Shown piece after piece: positions 26,916-34,998 of a stretch of 64,000 nucleotides of DNA. The translations under genes were made by a program, and so were the position numbers. This stretch comes from Roseburia_C sp031555935. Its GTDB lineage: Bacteria; Bacillota; Clostridia; Lachnospirales; Lachnospiraceae. The DNA lies in assembly GCA_031555935.1 (NCBI GenBank), contig JAVBTX010000006.1:186001-250000 (forward strand). Reading direction: 5' to 3'. The stretch's first letter is position 1. Each line of letters starts with the position of its first letter. The notes below the pieces were generated by a model, which did not search any database, was not told where the DNA came from, and saw only the letters and a list, made by a program, of their open reading frames with translations.

Positions 26916-27629
26916 ATGAAGAAAAAAATATTGCTGATCGTAAGTATGTGCCTTTGTTTACTAGGAATGACAGCATGCGACAAAACGGATCCGACAACAG
27001 TTGACTATAATGGATATTCCTATGCTGACTTGCAGGGATATGTGCAAGGAACAGTTTCAACACTGTTAAGTCTGACCGAAGAAGATAGGGTATCATATCT
27101 GACAAGCGGACAGGAAATGACCGTGAATCTCATTACCAGATGGGATGAGGCAACTGCTGAAAGTGGTTCTTTTGTTGCATATGGTGAATTTGACGTTGTC
27201 AAGGCGGGAAAGACATTGACTGCCGAGCAGGCCATAGAGTTTGAAAAAGGAAATGAAGTAATGGTTACATTTGTATATCATTACAGTACGATGGAACTGA
27301 CGGATATTGCAATCGATCCAATTCAAAGTATTAGTGAAAAAATGAGCACAGCGGGTATGAATACCATAATGGGTATGGGAACCGTCTTTGTGATTCTGAT
27401 TTTAATCAGTTTAATCATCTATGCATTCAGAATTATTCCGTATCTGACTGAGCGAAAAAAGAATATTCCAGCAGTGGAGGTAAAATCAGATACATTCGTA
27501 GAACAAATAACTAGAAGAGAGCAGATACAGGATGACTTAGAATTAGTCGCTGTAATCTCAGCGGCAATTGCTGCGGCAACTGGAACATCTACTAACGATT
27601 TCGTAGTTCGTTCCATAAAAAGAAGATAA
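26916..27629 (+). CDS. OadG-family sodium-pump decarboxylase gamma subunit, lipoprotein-like
   Basis: A 237-residue protein with a signal ending in a lipobox-like MTAC (Cys21), an outside domain of about 130 residues, one membrane segment (about 150-172), and a cytoplasmic tail. The last stretch ELVAVISAAIAAATGTSTNDFVVRSIKRR is the OadG/MmdD-type end that holds the carboxyltransferase to the membrane part. It is longer than standard OadG (about 80-100 residues) because of the extracellular domain, whose job I do not recognise. ATG chosen at MKKKILL (AAAGGTG upstream). Confidence 0.8.
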   Translation: MKKKILLIVSMCLCLLGMTACDKTDPTTVDYNGYSYADLQGYVQGTVSTLLSLTEEDRVSYLTSGQEMTVNLITRWDEATAESGSFVAYGEFDVVKAGKTLTAEQAIEFEKGNEVMVTFVYHYSTMELTDIAIDPIQSISEKMSTAGMNTIMGMGTVFVILILISLIIYAFRIIPYLTERKKNIPAVEVKSDTFVEQITRREQIQDDLELVAVISAAIAAATGTSTNDFVVRSIKRR

Positions 27630-27661
27630 AAAAAGTGATATATATTAGGAGGAAATATTAA

Positions 27662-28039
27662 ATGAAGAGCTATACAATTACAGTAAATGGAAATGTTTAT
27701 GATGTTACCGTAGAAGAAAACGGCGCAACAAGTACAGCACCTGCAAAGGCAGCACCAAGAGCGGCAGCACCAAGAGCAGCAGCTCCAGCGGCGGCAGCTC
27801 CAACAAGTTCGGCCAGCGCAGGCAGCATTAAAATCGAAGCTGGCGCAGCCGGAAAGGTGTTTAAAATCGAAGCACAGCCAGGCACCGCAGTAAAATTAGG
27901 TGATCCAATCTTAGTGTTGGAAATCATGAAAATGGAGACACCAGTTGTTGCACCAAAAGATGGTGTCGTAGCAAGTATCGAAGTTGCTGTTGGTGACAGT
28001 GTCGAAGCAGGCGCATTATTAGCGACCATGAACGAGTAA
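27662..28039 (+). CDS. Biotin carboxyl carrier protein
   Basis: A 125-residue carrier. Residues 1-20 form the start seen in decarboxylase biotin subunits, about 25-50 are an Ala/Pro-rich flexible linker, and about 55-125 the biotinyl domain with EIMKMET, where the second Lys is biotinylated. It can swing between the carboxyltransferase(s) and the OadB-like membrane subunit. Strong AGGAGG site. Being a free protein, it could in principle serve both carboxyltransferases of the operon. Confidence 0.93.
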   Translation: MKSYTITVNGNVYDVTVEENGATSTAPAKAAPRAAAPRAAAPAAAAPTSSASAGSIKIEAGAAGKVFKIEAQPGTAVKLGDPILVLEIMKMETPVVAPKDGVVASIEVAVGDSVEAGALLATMNE

Positions 28040-28055
28040 CCTTAGGAGGACAAAA

Positions 28056-29210
28056 ATGTTAAATTATGTTGGAGAAACAATGAGCAACCTCCTGCATCAG
28101 ACTGCGTTTTTTAACCTGACCTGGGGCAACTACGTCATGATTATAGTTGCATGTGTATTCTTATTCTTAGCGATTAAGAAAGGTTATGAACCGCTATTAC
28201 TGATTCCGATTGCGTTTGGTATGCTTCTTGTAAATATTTATCCGGATATCATGATTAGTCCAGAGGAAGCCAGCAATGGTGTGGGCGGATTATTGTATTA
28301 TTTCTATGCATTAGATGAATGGGCTATTTTACCATCTCTGATATTCCTTGGAGTGGGTGCCATGACGGACTTTGGTCCATTGATTGCCAATCCAATCAGC
28401 TTTTTGCTGGGTGCGGCAGCACAGTTTGGTATCTTTGCCGCATATCTGTTAGCAATTTTATTTGGTTTTAACGATAAAGCAGCGGCAGCGGTATCAATTA
28501 TTGGTGGAGCAGATGGTCCGACCTCGATTTTCCTGGCCGGAAAGCTGGGGCAGTCAGGCTTGATGGGTCCAATTGCGGTGGCGGCATATTCTTATATGTC
28601 ATTAGTTCCAATTATTCAGCCACCAATAATGAAATTATTTACGACTAAAAAAGAACGGGCAATCAAGATGGATAACCTCCGTCCGGTATCTAAGTTGGAG
28701 AAAATTTTGTTTCCAATCGTAGTTACCATTATCGTGTGTATGATTTTACCAACGACCGCACCACTTGTCGGTATGTTAATGCTTGGTAACTTATTCCGTG
28801 AATCTGGAGTTGTAAGACAGTTAGCAGAGACAGCTTCCAATGCAATGATGTACATCGTTGTAATCTTATTGGGAACCTCTGTTGGTGCATCAACAAGTGC
28901 CGAAGCATTCTTGAATTGGCAGACCGGTGGAATCGTAATTCTTGGTTTGGTTGCTTTTGCATTTGGTACAGCATCCGGTGTCTTGTTTGGTAAGCTGCTT
29001 TGCTTTATAACCAAAGGAAAAATCAATCCGTTGATTGGTTCCGCGGGTGTATCAGCAGTGCCAATGGCCGCTCGTGTATCTCAAAAGGTCGGAGCAGAAG
29101 AAGACCCGACGAACTTTTTACTTATGCATGCAATGGGACCGAACGTTGCTGGTGTAATTGGTACAGCAGTTGCGGCTGGTGTATTCATGGCAATCTTTGG
29201 AGTAGTTTAA
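28056..29210 (+). CDS. oadB: Sodium-ion-translocating decarboxylase beta subunit (OadB/MmdB family)
   Basis: A 384-residue membrane protein with about nine to ten hydrophobic segments that decarboxylates carboxybiotin and exports Na+. It shows family motifs GGLLYYFYALDEWAILPSLIFLGVGAMTDFGPLIANP, SIIGGADGPTSIFLAGKL and the C-terminal NPLIGSAGVSAVPMAARVSQ and NFLLMHAMGPNVAGVIGTAVAAG. Asp in IGGADGPT and conserved polar residues near the end are the known Na+-site regions. Full length. Lies between the carrier and the OadA-like gene. Confidence 0.95.
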   Translation: MLNYVGETMSNLLHQTAFFNLTWGNYVMIIVACVFLFLAIKKGYEPLLLIPIAFGMLLVNIYPDIMISPEEASNGVGGLLYYFYALDEWAILPSLIFLGVGAMTDFGPLIANPISFLLGAAAQFGIFAAYLLAILFGFNDKAAAAVSIIGGADGPTSIFLAGKLGQSGLMGPIAVAAYSYMSLVPIIQPPIMKLFTTKKERAIKMDNLRPVSKLEKILFPIVVTIIVCMILPTTAPLVGMLMLGNLFRESGVVRQLAETASNAMMYIVVILLGTSVGASTSAEAFLNWQTGGIVILGLVAFAFGTASGVLFGKLLCFITKGKINPLIGSAGVSAVPMAARVSQKVGAEEDPTNFLLMHAMGPNVAGVIGTAVAAGVFMAIFGVV

Positions 29211-29222
29211 GGAGGACAAATC

Positions 29223-30641
29223 ATGTCAGAAGAAATAAAGAAACCCGTAAAAATTACAGAGACTGTATTGCGTGATGCGCATCAGTCCCTGATTGCAACC
29301 AGAATGACCACGGAGCAGATGTTACCAATTATCGATAAGATGGATAAAGTGGGATATCATGCGGTAGAGTGTTGGGGCGGAGCAACTTTTGATGCCTCCC
29401 TTCGCTTCTTAAAAGAAGATCCGTGGGAAAGACTGCGTAAATTAAAAGCTGGATTTAAAAACACCAAATTACAGATGTTATTCCGTGGCCAGAATATCTT
29501 AGGATATCGTCCATATGCGGATGATGTGGTTGAGTATTTTGTACAAAAATCTGTTGCCAATGGTATTGATATTATCCGTATCTTTGACTGCTTGAATGAT
29601 ATTCGTAACTTACAGACCGCAGTAACGGCATGTAACAAAGAAAACGGACATGCTCAGGTCGCATTATCCTATACCTTAGGTGATGCGTATACCTTAGATT
29701 ACTGGATGAATATGGCGAAAAAAGTTGAAGAAATGGGTGCCAATTCCTTGTGTATCAAGGATATGGCAGGACTTTTAACACCATACAAAGCGGATGAGCT
29801 AGTGAGAGCTTTAAAAGCCTCCACCAAGCTGCCAATTCAGCTTCATACCCACTATACCTCTGGTGTTGCATCTATGACCTATCTGAAGGCTGTAGAAGCA
29901 GGCTGTGACATTATTGATACCGCGATGTCACCATTTGCCTTAGGAACCAGCCAGCCAGCAACCGAAGTTATGGCAGAAGCATTCCGCGGCAGTGAATTTG
30001 ACCCAGGCTACGACCAGATGCTGTTAAAAGAAATCGCTGATTACTTCCGTCCAATGAGAGAAGAAGCATTAGCGAGCGGTCTTTTGAATCCAAAGGTATT
30101 AGGCGTAGATATTCAGACGCTGTTATACCAAGTGCCAGGCGGAATGTTATCCAACATGGTATCTCAGTTAAAAGAGCAGAATGCGGAAGATAAATATCAG
30201 GAAGTGTTGGAAGAGATTCCACGCGTTCGAAAAGACCTTGGTGAGCCACCACTTGTAACCCCTTCTTCACAGATTGTTGGTACTCAGGCAGTATTTAACG
30301 TATTGATGGGTGAACGTTACAAAGTTGCAACCAAAGAAACCAAAGACGTATTGCTTGGCAAATACGGCCAGACCGTTAAGCCATTTAATCCAGAAGTGGT
30401 AGACAAGGTTCTTGGCGAAGAGAAAAAAGATGCGATTACTTGTCGCTATGCTGATTTGTTAGAGCCAGAGCTTCATAAGATTGAAGCCGAAATGAAACAG
30501 TGGAAACAGCAGGATGAAGATGTTCTAACCTATGCATTATTCCCACAGGTAGCAACAGAATTTTTCAAATATCGTCAAGCTCAGCAGACCGGCACCGATG
30601 TAGCGGCGGCTGATACAAAAAATGGCGCATATCCAGTATAG
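29223..30641 (+). CDS. oadA: Oxaloacetate decarboxylase alpha-type carboxyltransferase (5S-like)
   Basis: A 472-residue TIM-barrel enzyme that would transfer the carboxyl of oxaloacetate to biotin, or carry out the pyruvate carboxylase B half-reaction. Motifs: ETVLRDAHQSLIATRM (metal Asp), GGATFDASLRFLKEDPWERL, KDMAGLLTPYKA with the lysine region, and the metal pair HTHYTSG. The C-terminal PYC_OADA domain is present, but there is no biotinyl domain; that role falls to the separate carrier. It ends the operon just before a terminator. Confidence 0.93.
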   Translation: MSEEIKKPVKITETVLRDAHQSLIATRMTTEQMLPIIDKMDKVGYHAVECWGGATFDASLRFLKEDPWERLRKLKAGFKNTKLQMLFRGQNILGYRPYADDVVEYFVQKSVANGIDIIRIFDCLNDIRNLQTAVTACNKENGHAQVALSYTLGDAYTLDYWMNMAKKVEEMGANSLCIKDMAGLLTPYKADELVRALKASTKLPIQLHTHYTSGVASMTYLKAVEAGCDIIDTAMSPFALGTSQPATEVMAEAFRGSEFDPGYDQMLLKEIADYFRPMREEALASGLLNPKVLGVDIQTLLYQVPGGMLSNMVSQLKEQNAEDKYQEVLEEIPRVRKDLGEPPLVTPSSQIVGTQAVFNVLMGERYKVATKETKDVLLGKYGQTVKPFNPEVVDKVLGEEKKDAITCRYADLLEPELHKIEAEMKQWKQQDEDVLTYALFPQVATEFFKYRQAQQTGTDVAAADTKNGAYPV

Positions 30642-30661
30642 AAAATAAAAGAATAGAACAC

Positions 30662-30704
30662 AAGGGTGTCCTAAAATCGAAATGGTTTTGGGGCACCTTT
30701 TATT
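30662..30704 (+). terminator. Terminator of the decarboxylase operon
   Basis: An imperfect stem of about 13 bp, with G-U pairs, between AGGGTGTCCTAAAA and TTTTGGGGCACC, followed by TTTTATTTT. Confidence 0.75.
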
Positions 30705-30783
30705 TTGAAAGAAGAAATAATGGTAATAAATTCCAAGACTTCTGGGTATACTCTAGTATAAAAAAGACTGCCAAGGAGATGTT

Positions 30784-33156
30784 ATGGAAAAAACTGAAAA
30801 AAAAGCTGAAAATAAAACCGAAAAATCCCTTCGGCAAGCCCAAGGGAAAGAAATAGAAGAAGTCGCAACACCACGGAAAAAGAAGAAATGGATAAAATGG
30901 GTATTGCTACTGCCAGGCGTTCTGTTTTTACTATCTGGCATAGTTCTATCCATTATGTTTGGGCCAAAACTAGTAGGTTATGCCAGAGAAGCGCAGGCAA
31001 TCGTTAACGATAGCACCGCCGCTGATTTTCAAAAGGATAACAATAGCTATATTTATGACGACCAAGGCAATCAGTTAGCAAAGCTGTATAGCAACCGGGA
31101 TGTGAAATATGTCAAGTATGAGGACTTGCCAGCAGGAATCATGGATGCCTTTGTTGCAATAGAAGACAAGCGGTTTTACCAGCATCATGGTGTCGATTGG
31201 AAATCGACAGCCAAAGCGGTTTATCTATTGGTGACTAACAAGGGCGAGATAACCCGGGGGGGAAGCACAATCACTCAACAGTTGGCGAGAAATGTCTATT
31301 TAAGCTTTGAAACCAGCTATGAGCGGAAGCTGAAAGAAATATTTTTAGCAATGTATTTAGAAAAAAAATATTCCAAAAACCAAATCTTAGAATTTTACAT
31401 TAATAATATCAACTATTCCAATGGTTATTATGGCATCGGTTCAGCGGCTTTGGGATACTTCGAAAAGGATGTGAAGGAACTAGATATACCAGAAATCACG
31501 TTTTTATGTGCAATACCAAATAATCCAACCTATTACAATCCACGAAAAAATTATGAGCATACCATAACAAGAAGAAACACTATCTTAGAAGAGATGAATG
31601 AGCAAGGTTTTTTGACTAGTATTCAATATACCCAAGCTGTTGATACCAAGGTGCAGCTAGTTGGTGCAAAAGAGGAATTTTACAATTATGAGAGCAGCTA
31701 TGCCATTCATGCAGCGGTGCTTTCGTTTATGCAGATGCAGGACTATCATTTTCGTTATGAATTTCAGTCGATGACGGATTATGGTGACTATCGTAATCAA
31801 TATGAGGAAGCTTATAATGAAGCAAAGCAATTGCTATACACAGGTGGTTATCATATTTATACCAGTATCAACCAAGAAGCACAGCAGGAGGCGCAAAAGG
31901 CTGTTGATGAGGTGTTAGCAGATTTAACGGAGGAGACGGAAGAAGGCGAATATCTATATCAAGGCTCCTGTACCGTAATGGATAATGAAACCGGGCAGGT
32001 CATCGCGATTGTTGGCGGCAGAAGTCAGGATACGAAAGGGATTCGAACCTTAAATCGAGCCTATCAAAGCTATCACCAGCCGGGGTCAACCATCAAGCCG
32101 CTAATTGTATACACCCCAGCCTTAGAAAATAATTATACTGCTGATTCGGTGGTGCAAGATCAGCCTATTACAGACGGACCAAAGAATTCGGATGGAAAGT
32201 ATTTAGGTAGTATGACCTTACGACGGGCAGTGGAATTAAGTCGAAATGCCGTGGCCTGGTCGCTGCTAAGTCAATTAACACCGGAGTACGGTCTTAGTTT
32301 TTTGCAACAAATGCATTTTAATAAAATAGTTCCAGATGATTACTATAATTCAGCCTCATTAGGCGGCCTTACCTATGGGGTAAATACGGTCGAGATGGCG
32401 GGTGCCTATTGTGCATTGGCGAACTCGGGGAGATTTCGTGAACCAACCTGTATCAACCGCATTGTCGATGCAGAAGGAGCGCAGGTCTATCATCGTGGTG
32501 CTGCGGTTCAAATTTACAATCAGACCGCCGCCGATACGATGACAGATATTTTGACCGGAGTGGCAAAGAGCGGAACCGCCAGTGGACTGACCGTTGGTTC
32601 GGGAATGCCGGTGGCTTGTAAGACTGGAACAACTAATGGGCAGACATGTGGATGGTTTTGCGGCTATACACCGTACTATACGGTGACAGTCTGCGTGGGT
32701 GCGGATACCAATGTGGAGTTAAATGGATTGTGGGGCAGTACATATCCATGCGCAATATGGCAGAAAATCCAGAACTTTCTTTGTGCCGGAAAAGAAATAA
32801 TTCCATTTCCGAAAGTTGAGCAATTATTGAATTCTATAACAGAACTAAGCACAGAGGAACCATCCGAAGAGGCTGAATCTGCAACAAGTGAGGAAAGCGA
32901 AGAAATTGCAGAAGAATCAATCGATACGGAAACAGAAACAGAAGCATATGTCATTAATAAAACAGAAAAACAGCCAGTTGAAGAGGAAACGGAAGAGGTC
33001 CCAGAGGAAATTTCCACAGAAACGGAAACGGAAACAGAAAGTGAAAATGACGATGATGGGACGGGGGAAATACAAAAAAATACAGAAAATGAGAACCTGC
33101 CAGATACCGAAACAGAAATTGAAAATCAGGAGCAAGTGGACCACGAAGTTGAATAA
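30784..33156 (+). CDS. Class A penicillin-binding protein (transglycosylase/transpeptidase)
   Basis: A 790-residue bifunctional wall-synthesis enzyme. One membrane segment at about 37-60. The glycosyltransferase domain has FVAIEDKRFYQHHGVDW, RGGSTITQQLARN and YLEKKYSKNQILEFYINNINYSNGYYGIGSAA. The transpeptidase has GSTIKPL (SxxK), SRNAV (SxN) and KTGTTNG. From about 675 the tail is a Glu/Thr/Ser-rich low-complexity stretch with Thr-Glu pairs, probably an extracellular linker. A palindrome in the N-terminal code (30826-30847) adds the SLRQAQGK peptide to the cytoplasmic tail. AAGGAG precedes the ATG. Confidence 0.95.
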   Translation: MEKTEKKAENKTEKSLRQAQGKEIEEVATPRKKKKWIKWVLLLPGVLFLLSGIVLSIMFGPKLVGYAREAQAIVNDSTAADFQKDNNSYIYDDQGNQLAKLYSNRDVKYVKYEDLPAGIMDAFVAIEDKRFYQHHGVDWKSTAKAVYLLVTNKGEITRGGSTITQQLARNVYLSFETSYERKLKEIFLAMYLEKKYSKNQILEFYINNINYSNGYYGIGSAALGYFEKDVKELDIPEITFLCAIPNNPTYYNPRKNYEHTITRRNTILEEMNEQGFLTSIQYTQAVDTKVQLVGAKEEFYNYESSYAIHAAVLSFMQMQDYHFRYEFQSMTDYGDYRNQYEEAYNEAKQLLYTGGYHIYTSINQEAQQEAQKAVDEVLADLTEETEEGEYLYQGSCTVMDNETGQVIAIVGGRSQDTKGIRTLNRAYQSYHQPGSTIKPLIVYTPALENNYTADSVVQDQPITDGPKNSDGKYLGSMTLRRAVELSRNAVAWSLLSQLTPEYGLSFLQQMHFNKIVPDDYYNSASLGGLTYGVNTVEMAGAYCALANSGRFREPTCINRIVDAEGAQVYHRGAAVQIYNQTAADTMTDILTGVAKSGTASGLTVGSGMPVACKTGTTNGQTCGWFCGYTPYYTVTVCVGADTNVELNGLWGSTYPCAIWQKIQNFLCAGKEIIPFPKVEQLLNSITELSTEEPSEEAESATSEESEEIAEESIDTETETEAYVINKTEKQPVEEETEEVPEEISTETETETESENDDDGTGEIQKNTENENLPDTETEIENQEQVDHEVE
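30826..30847. repeat. REP-like palindrome inside the PBP gene
   Basis: TCCCTT (30826-30831) and AAGGGA (30842-30847) flank GGC-AA-GCC, giving an almost perfect 22-nt palindrome. It encodes SLRQAQGK in the cytoplasmic tail. The peptide LRQAQG is what translated REP-like palindromes of this kind give in many genomes; that link is from memory, not a search. Confidence 0.55.
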
Positions 33157-33325
33157 TAAGTGGGAATTGTACAAAAATAAAAACATAAATTTGTATAATA
33201 TTAACAAAAATAAAATGAGCAACTACTTTATTTATCGTTTTTGTAGACAAATGTAAATACACTTGCTATATTAAAATTAAGTTGAGGGACTTCGGGGGAA
33301 AATACAATGTAGGTGGTGGGACGAG

Positions 33326-33415
33326 ATGAAGCTATATGACATTGGGGAGAATAACAGAATTCAGATTATTGCCAAAACGAAAGAGCATCTATCGAATATA
33401 TATCTACGGTTGTGA
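33326..33415 (+). other. Short frame that looks like the missing N-terminus of the PilZ protein
   Basis: An ATG with an AGGTGGTGGG ribosome site opens a 29-codon frame (MKLYDIGENNRIQIIAKTKE and nine more residues) that stops at TGA 33413-33415. Its sequence is what a YcgR-type N-terminal domain would start with, and it joins naturally to the following frame with a -1 shift. Either a one-base deletion split the gene, or the two frames are translationally coupled: the TGA overlaps ATG at 33415. Confidence 0.6.
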
Positions 33416-33966
33416 TGTGTAAGCAGAATCTTTTGTTTATTGAGCCAATTGTTCATGGTAATCTAGTCGTGAACTTTGATATTGGTAATGTAAAAAACAG
33501 CGTGGTATATGTTGGTGAAGATGGGAAGCCACTTATTTGGGAAGGCTGTGTAGTAAAAAATATGGTTTACCAAAACAAAAAATACCATATTCTTTATTCA
33601 GACAAGGAAGGGAAGAAGCTAAATCGCCGCGAATCTTACCGACAGTTTATTGGCACGAGGGGGATTTTGCAGATTGATAATACGCATGAGACAAAAGAAG
33701 TTATTATTAAAGACATTAGTCTATCGGGAATTGCTTTGGTACTAGATGATTCGACCCAGCTGACGGATATTGGCAATTTTCATTTGAATTATGAAGACCG
33801 CGATTGTAAGATTAATGTGCAATTAGCTGGCCGGCTAATTCGTCAGGAAGATGCGGATGGAAAGAGACGTATTTTCGGCGGTGTCATCAATAGATCTAAT
33901 GTAGATTTAAGCGGATATATTACAACAAAACAGAAATTGGAAATTTCAAAAAAGCGTAGCCACTAA
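33412..33966 (+). CDS. PilZ domain protein (YcgR-like), 5' part in another frame
   Basis: A 184-residue frame with a YcgR-type N-domain remainder (about 5-80) and a PilZ domain (about 74-175). The c-di-GMP site is visible: RRESYR (an RxxxR form) and DISLSGIAL (D/NxSxxG form). YcgR proteins brake flagellar rotation or otherwise respond to c-di-GMP in the cytoplasm. The open frame begins GTG-ATG with no ribosome site of its own; the true start is probably at 33326 in another frame (see that entry). It may be a frameshifted gene, a sequencing error or a coupled pair. CheR at 39017 is the only other taxis-related gene in the window. Confidence 0.75.
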   Translation: MMCKQNLLFIEPIVHGNLVVNFDIGNVKNSVVYVGEDGKPLIWEGCVVKNMVYQNKKYHILYSDKEGKKLNRRESYRQFIGTRGILQIDNTHETKEVIIKDISLSGIALVLDDSTQLTDIGNFHLNYEDRDCKINVQLAGRLIRQEDADGKRRIFGGVINRSNVDLSGYITTKQKLEISKKRSH

Positions 33967-33982
33967 TTTCGTGGAAAGAATG

Positions 33983-34011
33983 TTGCGTTTTTGAGTTGAT
34001 TTGATTATAAT
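33983..34011 (+). promoter_or_regulatory. Promoter of the rpiR-baiN-cmk-ispH-rpsA run
   Basis: TTGCGT (33983-33988), 17-nt spacer, TATAAT (34006-34011). Confidence 0.55.
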
Positions 34012-34041
34012 AAACTGCGTACGGTTTTGTACGCAGTTTTT
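34012..34041 (+). terminator. Terminator after the PilZ gene
   Basis: AAACTGCGTAC (34012-34022) pairs with GTACGCAGTTT (34029-34039), then a short T-run. It begins directly after the -10 box of the next promoter, so it stops read-through from the PilZ gene, while transcripts from that promoter lack most of the left arm. Confidence 0.75.
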
Positions 34042-34071
34042 ATAAATTTGGGAGAAGTGGGAAGACAGTAG

Positions 34072-34998
34072 ATGAGCAATACAAATGAATTGACCAATCG
34101 AATTAATGAAGCATATGGAAGTTTGAGCAAAGGGCAGAAGGTGCTGGCGGCTTATATTACAGATAATTATGATAAAGCAGTCTTTCTGACGGCGGCCAAA
34201 CTTGGCGAAGTCGTAGGTGTCAGTGAGTCCACGGTGGTTCGCTTTGCGGCCCATTTAGGCTACAAGGGTTATCCCGAGTTTCAGAAGGCCCTTGAGGAAA
34301 TGGTTCGCAATAAATTAAACTCCATTCAGCGAATGGAAGTGACTTATGGTCGAATCAGCCAATCAAAAATATTAGAAACCGTATTGCAATCTGATATGGA
34401 GAAAATCAAAAGTACGCTGGAAAATATTGACCAGAATGCATTTGAACTAGCTGTTGATACAATTTTAGCGGCTAAGAAAATATATATTGTCGGCATTCGA
34501 AGCTGTGCACCATTGGCTAGCTTTTTGGCGTTCTATTTTAATTTGATGTTTGATAATGTAGTGCTACTGCAAACCAACAGCTCAAGTGAACTATTCGAGC
34601 AAATGGTTCGAATAAATAATGAAGATGTGATAATTGGAATTAGTTTTCCGAGATATTCGATGCGGACGTTAAAGGCGATGGAATTTGCCAACAACCGCAA
34701 TGCCAAGGTTATTACGCTGACGGATAGTGTTCATTCACCAATGAATTTATATTCCTCATGTAATCTGATTGCCAAAAGTGATATGGCATCCATTGTGGAT
34801 TCGCTCGTGGCACCGCTCAGTGTCATCAATGCATTGATTGTGGCATTGTGTATGAAGCATCAGGACAAAGTGGCCGCAACCTTGGAGATGCTTGAGGATA
34901 TATGGGATGAATACCAGGTATATGAAAATGATGAAATAAATTATATTGATGATTCACTAAAAATGCGTTATGCAAAATTTGGAGATAAAAATGAGTAA
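34072..34998 (+). CDS. MurR/RpiR family transcriptional regulator
   Basis: A 308-residue regulator: N-terminal helix-turn-helix (about 1-78, AKLGEVVGVSESTVVRFAAHLGYKGYPEFQKAL) and a SIS sugar-phosphate-binding domain (about 120-260, KKIYIVGIRSCAPLASF ... DVIIGISFPRYSMRTLKAMEFA). Family members sense phosphosugars and control their catabolism, but no sugar genes are adjacent. It overlaps the next gene by eight bases, so the two are coupled. Confidence 0.92.
   Translation: MSNTNELTNRINEAYGSLSKGQKVLAAYITDNYDKAVFLTAAKLGEVVGVSESTVVRFAAHLGYKGYPEFQKALEEMVRNKLNSIQRMEVTYGRISQSKILETVLQSDMEKIKSTLENIDQNAFELAVDTILAAKKIYIVGIRSCAPLASFLAFYFNLMFDNVVLLQTNSSSELFEQMVRINNEDVIIGISFPRYSMRTLKAMEFANNRNAKVITLTDSVHSPMNLYSSCNLIAKSDMASIVDSLVAPLSVINALIVALCMKHQDKVAATLEMLEDIWDEYQVYENDEINYIDDSLKMRYAKFGDKNE

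Noticed and set aside
32888..33256. Lys/Arg-rich frame in the 3' part of the PBP gene
   Set aside because: It is an alternative reading of the Glu/Thr-rich tail repeats and has no ribosome site.
33395..33420. Programmed -1 ribosomal frameshift in the PilZ gene
   Set aside because: No X-XXY-YYZ slippery heptamer lies at the junction and no stable downstream stem was seen; a one-base deletion or coupling is simpler.
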